Assembly (NCBI GenBank): GCA_949751835.1 | Contig: CATKHK010000033.1 | Coordinates: 372,001-436,000 of the forward strand | Reading direction: 5' to 3' | DNA length: 64,000 nt | Source: Blepharisma japonicum | Taxonomy: Eukaryota; Ciliophora; Heterotrichea; Heterotrichida; Blepharismidae | Part shown: positions 10,136 to 21,410 of the stretch, one piece after another | Position numbering within the stretch: position 1 is the stretch's first letter | Layout of the letters: the number at the start of each line of letters is the position of its first letter | Translations under genes and position numbers: made by a program | Notes under the pieces: model-generated | What the model was told of the DNA's origin: nothing | The model's database searches: none | What the model saw: only the letters and a program-made list of their open reading frames with translations

Positions 10136-11029
10136 TTAATGACATTAAACTTAAAGCCAAAGACTAATATAATTCTTAAGTATTGTCCCAATTTCCTTTT
10201 ATGCTCATATTCTAGACTGAAGAAATTTAAAAAATACTAATTTTATTTATTATACCCAAAAAATTGCATTCTTGAAATGGATATCCATTTATAGATAATT
10301 TTCAAGTTGAGCTATTTCATATTTAATTTTATTTTAAAAGCTTTGTTGATAAATTTTAAGCAGCATCCTGTGATATGCATTCTTGATATTTTATTATACT
10401 GTCAAAAGTCCATATGCTTTATGGTCTAATTATAAAGTGAATTATTTTTTAGATTTCTGAAAAGATGATATAATGTTTCCACTTCCGATTTCAAATTATT
10501 CTAAGATATAACTAGGTTAATATAATAATTATAGCTAGATAGGAATATGAAATGTTTGACATTTGAGTCAGAAACTCTTAAAAGGCCACAATGTAATACT
10601 AATATTTTACTCTTTTATTGGGATGCTGTTTTAATTCCTATGATACTCGATCTGCTGTGAATGAATTTATGCGAGCTTTTAGACTTAGAAGTATATATTA
10701 ATGCAAAATGGATAGAATTAAACCATAATGATATAAAAATGAAAAATAAGAGGATTAGTTATTTAAGGCAACACACGATTTTTGTTTAGAGGAGTAATAT
10801 TTATATCGATTTAGCATTATGAAAGAGTTACATAAGCTATTTTTTCCTATAACAACACATAATTTTTATTTTTCAAAAGTAAGTATAGGAATTCGAATAC
10901 TTAAAATTGAAAAACGATAAAAATTTCTGAACTCATTCTCCTTAAAAATTTTAAACTAAAATTTAGAATTATTTTAACTTTAACACAAACCATATATCTG
11001 ACTGTTATTATGGTTGTAAAATTAATAAA
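10136..11029. other. AT-rich intergenic region, no gene seen
   Basis: About 890 bp, very AT-rich, with stop codons in all frames on both strands. It is the longest stretch in the window without a supported gene. The last ~100 bp presumably include the promoter of the O-methyltransferase gene starting at 11030. No repeat, tRNA or telomere motif was seen. Confidence 0.5.
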
Positions 11030-12070
11030 ATGGATGCAGTAACCATTCGTTCTAAGATTTTTCAAGTATTAATAGGCCCACAATTAGCTGCAATGCTATA
11101 TGCATCTTTAGAATTAGAACTTCCTGAACTACTTGCAACGCCAAAATCAATAGATTTTTTATCAGAAAAAACCCAAACTCTTTCAGAAAAATTAGAGCGC
11201 ACTCTTTTTGCGCTTGAATCATTTGGATTTTTCTCTTATAACTCAGATAGTAAAGAATGGTCAAATTCAGAGTTATCATCAGCACTTTTGGACGAGTCCT
11301 TGAATTCTATTGCTAAATATTGCATTATGCCCTATAAGTGTGAGGTCCTTTGTAATTTCTCAGAATCCTTGAAGCAGGAAAAATCAGCTCATGAAATTCG
11401 GTTTGGATGCAGCTATGTTGAAGGTTTAAAAAGAAACCAAAGTGCCTTTGAAACGTACCAAAAAGCAATGGCTGGGTGGACAAACTACGATGGAAAAAAT
11501 AAAATTGATATTGATTTAAACGATTCTTCCAGAGTACTTGATGTCGGTGGAGGCGACGGAACTCTTTTGATCGATTTAGCAAATGCATATCCCCATATTA
11601 CTGGTACGGTTTTTGATATCCCTGAAAGCAAACATTTGATTGATACAAATATTGAAAAATATGACTTGTCAGAAAGGTTGAATTCTATTGGCGGAAATTT
11701 TTTTGAATCTATTCCTGAGGAATATGACTGCATTTTAATCAAAAATACCCTCATCGATTGGAGTGACAGAGACTGTAAACGAATTTTAAATAACTGTAGA
11801 AAAGCTTTAGAAGTAGGAGATCAACTCAAATGAATTGACTGTATCATAGACAGGCAAGACCAAACTGACTTATGAGGCGTAATTCTTGACATGAATATGA
11901 TGGCCTCTGGCAATGGAAGAGTCCGCACTAAGGAGCAAATGGAAAAGCTATTATATGAATCTGGCTTTAGATTTGACAGCATCTCTCCCTCCACAAAAAA
12001 GCGAAGTGCATCTGTTACCTCATTAGCACCTTCAGCTAAGCATTGTGTTATTAATGCAACTGCATTTTAA
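11030..12070 (+). CDS. O-methyltransferase-fold protein (COMT/ASMT type), paralogue 1
   Basis: A 346-residue member of the plant COMT / animal ASMT-type methyltransferase family. The N-terminal winged-helix dimerisation domain spans ~1-100 (IGPQLAAMLYASLELELPELL) and the Rossmann SAM-binding domain carries motif I as VLDVGGGDGTLL (169-180) and the acidic loop FDIPES. The family's catalytic His (LHDWSD) is Ile here (TLIDWSD, Ile242), so the usual base is absent. Two TGA codons are Trp (LKWIDCI, DLWGVIL). A diverged paralogue lies at 36343-37350. Substrate unknown. Relatives that lost the base include non-methylating enzymes, so methyl transfer should not be assumed. Confidence 0.85.
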
Positions 12071-12142
12071 ATTTAATAATTTACTCAATCTTAAACCAAT
12101 ATTTTTTAGAGTTGAAAAGGATTTTTAAATAAGCTAAGAAAA

Positions 12143-13150
12143 ATGGCTACAGACGCAACTGTATCATTTCGTCAAGTTGGTAGAGAAGTGACAGGGAAAG
12201 TTTATAAAGGAACAATTGTAGATGCATTTAATCGGCTTACACAGCCTTCAATTCCTACTAAAAGTGAGCAGGTTCTTACACAAATGAACAAAAAAGGAGG
12301 ATTCGGAGCTTCAGCCGACAGATTTATGGCGAAATCTTATTTTGGCCCAGGCCCTGGACAATATGGAGGACCAGAGGAAGATCCAAACCCTTCAATGAGC
12401 AAAAAGGGATATGGAGGGCTAATTAATCGAGCACCAAGATTTAAAAAATTTCAATATAATACTGCAGTTCCAGGTCCAGGTTCATATGAGCAAAAGCAAA
12501 GAGACATAAAAACCGTTAGCTCAGTTTTTGTTGAAGGAAGATCAAAATCATTAGCTTCTAAATTTGATCCACCAGCACCTGGACAATACAACCCAAAAGA
12601 TCTTGATACACGAAGAGTCGGAATGACATCAACATTTAAAAGTAAAACAAGAAGGCTAGAACCAAGTACAGCTTCTGATGCACCGCCACCTTGACAGTAC
12701 AACATTGACACTACTATGATAAGAAGCGCTTCAGCTAAAAATACAGCTGCATTTAAGCAACCAGTTCAGGCGAGAAGGTATCAAATAAATTTGTATGACC
12801 CGCATTCTGACATTTTAGGTGATGATAATCCTGGGCCTGGGGAATATAATGTAGTAAATTCAAGCTTATCAAATGTGAAGCCTTCTCCTATGTTTATTGT
12901 AGGGGAAGTTGATAGATTTGGAAAACCAATTCGACCAAAGAAAAAGAACGAAGTCACACCAGGACCTGGGACCTATACAATGGCAAGAGGTGATGAAAGA
13001 GTGCCTGTTAGCGGAGCAGTTTTTATGAGTGAAAGTGAACGAACTTGATTTTTAGCAGAAAAGAAACCTCCTGGGCCAGCTTTTTATAAGCCAATGCCAG
13101 TACCAAAGAAAAAGTCATTTCATTTAAATTCGAATAAGATGTGGGTATAA
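12143..13150 (+). CDS. Sperm-tail PG-rich repeat (SHIPPO) protein
   Basis: A 335-residue protein built of sperm-tail PG-rich repeats: PGPGQYGG, PGPGSYEQ, PAPGQYNP, PPPWQYNI, PGPGEYNV, TPGPGTYTM and PPGPAFYKP, spaced about 35-55 residues apart. Such proteins are associated with ciliary and cortical microtubules (ODF3/CIMAP, STPG families), which fits a ciliate. Two in-frame TGA codons are Trp (PPPWQYN, SERTWFLAE); the first sits inside a repeat. The basic tail (KPMPVPKKKSFHLNSNKMWV) ends at TAA. Which of the several PG-repeat families it belongs to cannot be said from motifs alone. Confidence 0.88.
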
Positions 13151-13433
13151 CTCATTTTTAACTGCTATTTATTATGGAAATATTTGCTGCTTTTTGAAAA
13201 AATTGTGATTAAATAAATCCTATTGATTAATTGTGTTAATTAAATTGAGAAATTTTAGGAATATGCTAAATGCTAATTTTTATATATGTAAATAATCACG
13301 ATGGTTAATATAAATAACCAAATGATATTTAAATTAGCCATAGAAATTGAATTTGATAGATAAAAAGATTTTGAAATAAAATTTATCTTAATAGTAAATC
13401 AACAATATATAGAATTGTTAATTAATTACCGCT

Positions 13434-13476
13434 AGAGCCACCCAAAGAAGAAGCAAGAGCCACCCAAAGAAGAACA
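13434..13476. repeat. 22-bp direct tandem duplication
   Basis: Two adjacent near-identical copies of a 22-bp unit (agagccacccaaagaagaag plus ca), starting at 13434 and 13456, lie exactly at the left boundary of the RPN10 fragment. Because 22 is not a multiple of three, the upstream copy is out of frame with the downstream protein remnant. The unit probably came from the Pro/Lys/Glu stretch of the parent gene. Confidence 0.6.
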
Positions 13477-13609
13477 GCCTGATATCGCAGCTTTTAGAAA
13501 TCAAGAGTTCGTAAGCGACTTTTTATCGTCTCTCCCTGGAGTTGATATGTATGATCCTCCAAGAAGCTTTTAAGTCACTCCAAGGAAAAAGGAAGAAGAA
13601 AATCAATAA
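13436..13609 (+). pseudogene. RPN10: 3' fragment of proteasome subunit RPN10/PSMD4
   Basis: A short stretch encodes the conserved C-terminal element of Rpn10, the ubiquitin receptor of the 26S proteasome: FRNQEFVSDFLSSLPGVDMY matches the plant/animal (D/N)xEFxxSxLxxLPGVD motif that follows the last UIM. A charged Lys/Glu tail (TPRKKEEENQ) follows after an in-frame TAA at 13571-13573 and ends at a second TAA (13607-13609). Upstream of 13434 the sequence turns into AT-rich spacer with no open frame, so the VWA domain and UIMs are missing. The left edge carries a 22-bp tandem duplication. It is a truncated copy, and the intact gene should lie elsewhere in the genome. Confidence 0.7.
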
Positions 13610-13641
13610 AAATTATTTTACGAATACTCATGGATAACTTA

Positions 13642-16329
13642 TTATTTAAATTCAATAGTCCAATTCTGACGAATAGTAATGTCAGATATATTGATAACTA
13701 TCATATTATGCCTAACACCAAAATTAATTGGCTTCTTTTCACCTTCTATTTCTAATATCATTTCATTAGGGATTCTTGAAAGCCCAATAATCATAATTTC
13801 GTCAATATTATTTCCCAAGTCCATTGTGTTAGTAAGATGGTAGCTGAGCTTAAAATCTTTGAGTTGGATATCAGCCAAAATATATTGCCCGAGCATATAG
13901 TCGTGGGAAATAGCGTCATCAGCATATAAAAACCCTTGTGCAGAGTCATTCGAGTCAGCAGCGATCAAAAAGCTATAAGGATCTGCCAGCATTTCTTTTG
14001 AGCTCATTCTTGGGCTATTTTTTCTAGGAATTATGCTTCCACCTTTAATAAAGACAGGAATCCAATCTTCTTGGACTTGTAAACTATGCTGCCCAGCATT
14101 TATTTCTAATAAAGTATGGTAATCAAACCACCTGCCTTCAGGCAAAAACACGTCTACATGTTCTTGCAGTTCTTTAGTAACCCCCGCCACTAATAATGAG
14201 CTCCCTACCAAATATTGTCTATCTAAACTAGCACATTCCTCTACTTCTGGATATTCCAAAAACATAGGTCTAATCACAGGTGTTCCACAGCTTCTGTAAA
14301 TATAAAATAGTCCATACCAATAAGGCAATAAAACATATCTTTCTCTAATAGCAGCTCTTATTTTTCTTAAAACTTCTTCACCAAATAGCCATGGTTCTCT
14401 TCTTTCGGACTCAATGTGTGCATGCCCTCTAAAAAATGGATAATAAGCTCCTAATTGGTACCATCTCACCAATAATTCTCTGGGAGGGTCCCCAAAAAAG
14501 CCACCTACATCCGACCCACAGAAACTTATCCCGCCTATCGCAATTGACAAATGCATAGGCACAGAGTAGTCCAAATAAGCCCATTCCGCCGAATTATCGC
14601 CAGTTCATATAGCTCCATATTTCTGCGTCCCAGCAAAAAAAGACCTGGTAAGTACAAATGGTCTTTCTTTTGATTGGCCTCTATTTAAAAGTCCTTGATA
14701 GGAAGCTTGCTGCATATACATTCCATAAGTATTGTGGACTTCTCTATGCTCATAGTTCCCATGCAAATTACCTCTTGGCATGGTGTTTTCAGGAGAGTTG
14801 AAGACTGAAGGTTCATTCATGTCGTTTCATATATATAAATTATTAGTGGAGTTTTGGTATTTTGAGTAGTCAAAATTAGTAGCCCAATATTCCCTTACTT
14901 CTGGCCTAGTGAAGTCAAGCCACGATGACATTCCTGGCCAACAGACTCCTTCAAAGCTTTGTCCTTCATTATTTGCTACATAGTAGTTGTTTTTTTCTGC
15001 ATCCTGATGTACAAAATAGTCAGAGTCTCTTTTTATATGTGGGTCTGCTATGGTGACTAGATTTCGGCCTTGTTTTGATAAAATTTTTTGCATTGAAATC
15101 GGGTCAGGAAATTTTTCAGCATCCCATGTGAAATATTTTTTCTTATCAGTATGCCCTATATCAAGCCAAACTACGTCAAGTGGTATTGAATTTGTCAAAA
15201 ACCCATTCGAAACTTCTAATAAATCTTCACGTGAATTGTAGTCCCATCTACATTGGTGATAGCCTAATACTGATAACGGAGGAAGTTGGGCTGGCCCTGT
15301 AAGCAACGTGTAAGTTTCTATTACTGAAAGTGGCGAATTTCCTACAAATAAGAAGAATTCCATAGCTCCTGCTTCAGAAATCCAATGGGAATGCTTGTTT
15401 TGTTGAAGCGTTTCAAGATCAATCCAAGTTTCCGATGAATTTAGCCAAAAAACCCCAGCTGATTGTAAAGCTGGAGACCGACTTACCATAAATGGGACAG
15501 CTCCATATATAGCTGCGGTATCTCCTAATTTATAAGGAAAATTATCACAGTTGAAAAGCCTATATGGAGATCCTTCTTTTGTGTCACGCAAAGCTAATGA
15601 ATCTGCATGCTCTGGAATTCCATAGACATGGCTTGCATTGAAAAATTCGAAATCTAAAGCCACGCTGCTAGGACCTCTTGCTTTTTCATCAATATAATCT
15701 AGGTACTCTTCAGATCATAAATTTCCAATATTTTTATATCCTTCTTCTCTTTCTTCAATAAGCTGAGTAGCGTCAATAATATTTACTGGCAAATTTATAT
15801 CTACCTCAGTAGTACTATTCTCACTACCCTTCGGCCTATATTTTTCAAAATTCATCAGTGATTTACTATTAGCAGCAATAACCAGTACATCTTTATAAAA
15901 CCCTTCTAGTCTAAGCGGATTAAAAGTGAGCTTGTATTTAATATCGTTGAATTCCCAAGTGACCATATTCTTAGCTATATGGATATTTTCGTCTTCTAGC
16001 TTTTCTAAAGCGCTTTGGTTCAAAATGTCATTAGGCGAAGGACGGAAACGAGGAAATAGTGGATTGATTTCGTCTAAATAAGTATGAAGGGCACCGTTTT
16101 TGTACATGATTATGTTTCCTTTTAAGAATGCTTCACTTTCAAATACACTTCCAGCGGTCAGTGAAATTCCACCTGGGATTCTGATGATACTGTCACTTTG
16201 GATTTTGTAGTTAATGTCAAATCGTAATCCTTGGGGTTTAGAAAGCATATGGTTTTTGGCTAGGTATCGATTTCTTAAGCAGAAACTTGACTCTTCGGGG
16301 GTCTTGAAAACGCGTTGCTGACTAGCCAT
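13642..16329 (-). CDS. GANAB: Glucosidase II alpha subunit (GH31)
   Basis: An 895-residue GH31 alpha-glucosidase of the ER glucosidase II type, which trims the inner alpha-1,3-glucoses of N-glycans. The N-terminus VFKTPEESSFCLRNR matches the mature GANAB start, and the middle has GIPEHADSLALRDT and LGYHQCRWDY. The nucleophile Asp lies in WNDMNEPS and the acid/base Asp in WTGDNSAEW. Three TGA codons are Trp (NLWSEEY, IWNDMNEPS at 14827-14829, AIWTGDN), two of them beside the active site. Odd point: no signal peptide precedes the mature-like N-terminus (MASQQRVFKTP). Either a short upstream exon was missed or the protein enters the ER otherwise. The C-terminal beta domains are present. Confidence 0.93.
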
Positions 16330-16415
16330 TTTTTTATTATAAAAGTTATGAATCTACTTAGAGAAATTTTATTTAATACTCAAGGAAATTAATATATATC
16401 TAGATACTTAATAAA

Positions 16416-16781
16416 ATGCTCATAAGCAGAGCTTTTTCTTTTGCCAGGATTTCTCAGTCAATTGTATATCTAATATAGCTTCTCCGTCAAGAAATCTTAA
16501 AAGTCTCTGAAAAAGCCATCAAAAAAATCAAATTTCGAGGTATTTTCTATCCAGAGCTCTCTTTATTTGGAAAAATAAATCATCTTCTATGGACACACAA
16601 GAAGAAAAATATATTTTTCGTATTTATCTTATCCATTGACTTTTACTTTGACTTCCACACACGAGTTTACAAATGGGCTACAAAGGAAACCCCAATGAAA
16701 AGAATAAGAAAAATTCTTCTTAAAATTTCTATTTTATTTAATAAAAATATAAATCAAATTAAATTTTTTATAACTATATAG
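16416..16781 (+). CDS. Small basic protein with tiny introns, unknown (possibly mitochondrial)
   Basis: A gene visible only after removing tiny introns. Exon 1 (16416-16463) encodes MLISRAFSFARISQSI, an amphipathic Arg/Ser-rich start like a mitochondrial presequence. The intron 16464-16478 contains an in-frame TAG and must be spliced. A second 15-nt intron at 16540-16554 is optional for the frame but has the same signature. The product is 111 residues with both removed, 116 with only the first. It is Lys-rich with a hydrophobic stretch (IFFVFILSIDFYFDF). No family recognised. It lies head-to-head with GANAB, 86 bp apart. Confidence 0.55.
16464..16478 (+). other. 15-nt intron
   Basis: GTATATCTAATATAG interrupts the small gene at 16416-16781 in phase 0. 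It carries an in-frame TAG, so reading-through would stop the protein. A is found at position -6. Confidence 0.7.
16540..16554 (+). other. Probable 15-nt intron (frame-neutral)
   Basis: GTATTTTCTATCCAG has GTA...AG, 15 nt length and A at -6 like the others, but the reading frame is open either way, so the case rests on the signature alone. Confidence 0.45.
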
Positions 16782-16907
16782 CTCAGAATTTAATATAAAT
16801 TCTTAAAAACTATCAAAATTATAGATAAATTTTTATTGGCTCTTTAATGCATTTTGAAATCTGATGATTTTTTAGTGATTTTATTAAATAACGATATACA
16901 AAATTAA

Positions 16908-18212
16908 ATGCAAAATTCCTCCCTTAAAGAGCCGATAAGTAAAATTGAAAGAAATTTATCAATTGAATTAAGAACAGACCATCCTCTACTTCAATTACTC
17001 TCCCCTGAACAAAAGAAAATCCTAACCTCTCAGAAAAGTGTATCTCTATATCACAGCAAATGACACAAAAAAGGTGGAATTCCAAGCTTATTTCCTGGGA
17101 AAATAATAATTACAAAAGAGCAGCCAGAATTTATACAATGGACATGACCTCACGAATTGCACAAGAATATGATTTCTTTATATGATATAAAAAGTTCCCA
17201 ATCAAATAAAAGCGGATTTCTACAAGATTCAGCAGCCTTGGACTTATTAGTGTCGTTTATGTTTCCAAAGAACCCTGTATCTCCATCAGTAATTATAGCC
17301 ATTGTTACAGGAGAAGACGTATTAATCGTAATTTTTGAAGATGAAGAAGTTTGTAAAAAATGAAAATCAGGGCTTCGAACTATCCTATCCTCAATCGAGC
17401 CTAGTCCAATGGAACCAGATGCAGAGCTTATTTTAAAACAATCCTTTATTCTGCCTCAGTCATCACTTGATTCTTTGGCATTTGGCTATATGTTTGATTT
17501 TTCAGAGCCAAATCCACCAAATGAGTCATGAAGAGAGCTAAAGGTAACTTTTGTAAACGAAGATGGGTCATCCCATTATGAATATCTTGTCTATGACCGA
17601 AACCAAGAAAATTTATATGATTCTCTTAATGAAGTCCTCGGATGCATCGAAACACATATAAATTATCCAAACCGAGAAATGATGAAAGAGTTTTTACAAG
17701 ACATTACAAGATGGGAAATCAAGGCGAGAAACGAAAAAATTGATGCTTATGCTTCAATTAAAAATAAAACCGTGCAGTTTTCACATTATAAAGGAAGCTA
17801 TAAAAGGAGGATTAGAGAAGAATATTTGGATGTTGATGAAGATAAACTTTCGAAAGAAATTGTAAAAGAAATGAAACATTATGAGAAGTTTGACTATGGA
17901 GATAGAATAACTGATGCTTTTCAGCTGATTTTTATGCAAAAGCTTGCAATTGGGGTAGAAACGCATTTAGTTGCTAAAGACTCAAAAAACAAGAGAAAGC
18001 AAAAATCTAAAACTGCACATCCAATGACTAGTAAGGATAAGCAAGAAAGTGAAACAGTTGAAAATAACCAAGTAGAAATAGAAGAAAAGCTTGATGCTAT
18101 AATGCTGAAGAGAGCTGAAACCCATTACTTAGATGAAGAAAATAATGAAAAAGTTAAAGAAAAAGGAAGCCTTCAATCTTTTAGAGATGCATGTGAATGC
18201 TTAATATTTTAA
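16908..18212 (+). CDS. Unknown 434-residue protein
   Basis: The ATG at 16908 opens a single frame to TAA at 18210-18212, using several TGA codons as Trp (HSKWHKKG, IQWTWPHE, KKWKSG, NESWRE). I recognise no domain. The first ~250 residues are mixed alpha/beta (VIIAIVTGEDVLIVIFEDEE), the middle is basic (YKGSYKRRIREEY) and the last ~80 residues are Lys/Glu-rich and probably disordered (KDSKNKRKQKSKT). No signal peptide or clear membrane segment. It converges with the importin alpha gene, with 66 bp between stops. Confidence 0.75.
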
Positions 18213-18278
18213 AAATAATTAATCACTAGTTTTGTAAGAATTTTGCTCCATTTTATATCTTATTTTAAAAATAATAAT

Positions 18279-19904
18279 TTATGCTATGCTAAACATAACT
18301 GGCGTTTGCACACTATTTGTGTTTTCATCAACCTCTTCAAGCCCATAATGCTCATCCATAATGGCAACCACTTTTTGATAAATTTTCACATTAGGATGAG
18401 TTTGTAGACCCTCCAGCTTGGCAACTCCGTCCATTTCATCAAATTTCAAAGCAACTTCATTGATAGTTTCCCCTTTATCAAAATTTATCATATCTTTTCC
18501 AGCTCTTAAAATATTATTCAGTGCTTCTAAAGCAATAAGTAGTACTTTTGCATCTTGCATATTTAAAATTTCACAAATTGCAACTAGCGCCCCTAGTTCT
18601 ACCAGTTTTAGTACTAATGGTTTATTTTTTGCATGGCTTGCGTTTGAAATAGCCCACAGTGCTTCTTTTTTTATTTCTATATCAGGATCTATAACTGATG
18701 CCAAAACTAATTGCATACAAGGGTGAGAAAGGACCATATTAATTTGTTCATCAGCTCCAGCCATTATGTTACTAATAGCCCAAAGAGCTTCTTTTCTTAA
18801 GCTTCTTTTTCTTGACGTCAGAAGTGGAGCTATTTTATCAATAAGTCCAAGAGCAATCACTTTTGCGGTTTGCTGGTCATTTCCGGTTAAAATGTTTCCA
18901 AGAGTCCTAAGTGCTGGAATTTGGATTTTTGTGATTGGAGTTGAAAGCAGTTCAACTAAAGTTGGAAGAAGATTTAAAGAAATAAGATCCTCAACATGCT
19001 CTGTGTGGCCATCAGATAAATATGATAAGATCCAACAAGAATCTGAAAGAATGTCTTCTTCATTTGTGGCGAATAAGCTTGGGAGTAGCTTTATTACTTT
19101 TTTCATTAAATCGCGTGGAGGCTCAGGCTTTCCTCTGCAGCAGTTGCTGATTGCTCATACGAGTGTAGATAAATGCTGAAGCGTTATTCCTTCTCTTGTA
19201 GTAATTATTTCTAATAATTTATTAACTCCTTCAGCTTCAACTATTTTATCTCTTGAATCAACTGAATCTCCAGCAATGTTTCCAAGTGTCCAGACACAAA
19301 GGTCAACTAAATCAAAGTTTTTGCTTGTTAAAAGCCCAACTAAGGCATCTACAATTCCATCAGCTACAATCAGATCTATAATTTCTCCGCTTCCTGAAGC
19401 CATGTTCAATAGGCACCATGCACATTCGATTTGTAGATCTGTTAAATCATAAGAAATCAGATCTATAAGCCTACGACTTACACCTGACTTGGTTATCATC
19501 ATTAACGGTGGTGGTGTTTCGTCTGATAAAATTTTTCTTAAAGTTTGAATTGATTTAAAAAGGACTTCTAAATCCTCAGTCCCCAAAATTAATTCTAAAA
19601 GAGCGACTAGCCGAGATTCTGGGGGAAGTTCTGGGGAAATTAGTCTTGGCTCTGTATTACTTAGATCAGAATCAACCCATTCATGCTTAAATACTACTTC
19701 TTCATTTGTAATTGTGATTGCTTCTTTAGCCAATTTTCCAGTTTCTGATACTAGAGCTCGTTTTTTTGTTATATGATCATCACGCTTTTTTTTCCTAAGT
19801 TCTATAAGACCTTCTTCTCTGCGCTTACGAACATCTTCAATATCAAAACCAGAATTGAACTTTTTATTTCTGTTTTCGAGTTTTAAATTTTTTGACAAAT
19901 CCAT
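18279..19904 (-). CDS. Importin subunit alpha (karyopherin alpha)
   Basis: A 541-residue nuclear import adaptor. The importin-beta-binding region lies near residues 15-45 (FDIEDVRKRREEGLIELRKKKRDD), followed by about ten ARM repeats with the ligand-binding Trp/Asn ladder (CAWCLLNMASG, VWTLGNIAGD, VWAISNCCRG, CWILSYLSDG, LWAISNIMAG, LWAISNASHA). It carries classical NLS cargoes to the macronucleus or micronucleus together with importin beta. One TGA codon supplies a conserved ARM Trp (STLVWAISN). The first ATG is at 19904; the open frame extends to 19925 only through a TTG codon. Ciliates have several importin-alpha paralogues, some nucleus-specific; which one this is cannot be told. Confidence 0.94.
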
Positions 19905-20083
19905 TTTGCCGCCTTGCAATTTCAAAAGTATAATTTTTTAAATTTCATTTAATTTATAGGCTTCTAAAAAAACCCCGAAAATCCTATTAATATGCTTTAT
20001 ATAAATATCAATTTTTAGAAAAATTATATTAGAAGACATTTTTATGTAGTATAAGGTTAATTTAATTCCAATGGCTTTAGCAC

Positions 20084-20920
20084 TTACTTGGGATTTTTCA
20101 AGAAATCTACTTGGGATTCTGATCCCATGTATGATAATATAGAAGTTCTTAGCAAATCATCAACTAAATCCTCGCTATTTGCAAACGAACTTTCTGGAAA
20201 ATATGTATATTCTGATACATCATCTGGCAGCTGATTTCCTAATTTTCCTCCAGCAAAATAAGAAAAATCCGTGTTCTTCTTTTTAATGTTTATAGGTCCA
20301 ACCACTTCTCCTTCAAGCGTTGCTCACTCAAGGCAATAGCCTTCTGTAAATCTGTACGATTCCACCGTTTTTCTCGCAGCTGAATGGCTTGCAAATGCAA
20401 TTAATGCAATCATAACGATTTTCCCTTGCCAAAGCTCTTCAGTCAGTGTAATTTCTTTGATTCTGAAGCTATCACCAAATAAAGCTTTTACTGATTCTTG
20501 ATTTGAATTTAAAGGGAGACCTGAGATTTTTATGCATTTATTAAGCGAATTCCCAGTTGGCATTATTTGTTTCTGCAAGCTTAATAGCAAGTTATCAAAC
20601 CTTGCAATATCATTCATATATAAATGACGGTAAGCCATCAGCAAATCGCAAGCAGATTTCGTTTTGCCTTGCTGATGGAAAATGCCAGCCAGGTCCTTTA
20701 TGGCACTTTCTACACGTTCCCCATTTGCTATGGCCATCTTATAGTAGAATTCAGCTTTTTCCAGATTTTTTTCAATATATTCGGCTCGCTTTGCCCAAGA
20801 ATAAGGGGTTTCTGTTTTGGGGATTGGAAAAGATTCTTCGCCTCTGAATGGGTCAGCTGGGTTGATCAGAGGAGACATCGGATAAGATGGTGCTAGCTCC
20901 CAATAGGAAGACGCTTTCAT
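20084..20920 (-). CDS. TPR and RRM-like domain protein
   Basis: A 278-residue protein. Residues ~40-105 read as TPR-like helices (AEYIEKNLEKAEFYYKMAIA, IFHQQGKTKSACDLLMAYRH). Residues ~125-205 look like an RRM: beta1 CIKISGLPL, an RNP1-like central strand GKIVMIALIAFASHSAA, and a final strand near GYCLEWATLEGE. The Trp there is a TGA codon. The C-terminal third is acidic and unstructured. A TPR plus RRM suggests an RNA-binding adaptor, but I cannot name an orthologue. Same strand as importin alpha. Confidence 0.6.
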
Positions 20921-21410
20921 TAATGGAATTTATAATCGACAATTTTACTCCAAAACTTATTATTGTGTAACCAAATTTTTATTTTGGTGTTTCAAAGAAA
21001 TTTTAAGGCATAAATTTAACTATAAGCAAGCTTTATAATGCTAAGATAAGAATGAAATTTTGAATTTTGCACATGGCGATCATATTTTTACTAATCATTT
21101 TAAGCAATAAGTCTTTTTATTTTTTATTTTTATATAAAATTTCGAAATAAACTGAAGCTGAAAAGCAATTAGGTAAACTTTATGATAAAAATCTGTTATA
21201 AAGATAAAACAAAATAATATTTTTATACTTCTTGGCTGATGAGTTCTGATCTGTATATTTTACATATTTTATAAGGAGAGTTTTTCATCAAATGAGCTAT
21301 TTAATTTAGTTTATTATCCTTATTGCTATACTAGAAAGTGAATCCAGCAATAAAATGCAGACGAAATAAAATAAATTATTTTAAAATTTTATTAAATTTA
21401 TTTTATTTAT
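20921..21410. other. Intergenic, no gene seen
   Basis: About 490 bp of AT-rich sequence between the TPR/RRM gene start and the VPS45 stop. Stops occur in every frame. No structured or repeated element noticed. Confidence 0.5.

Noticed and set aside
19905-19925. Longer importin alpha start at 19925
   Set aside because: That codon is TTG; the first ATG in frame is at 19904, close before the importin-beta-binding region.
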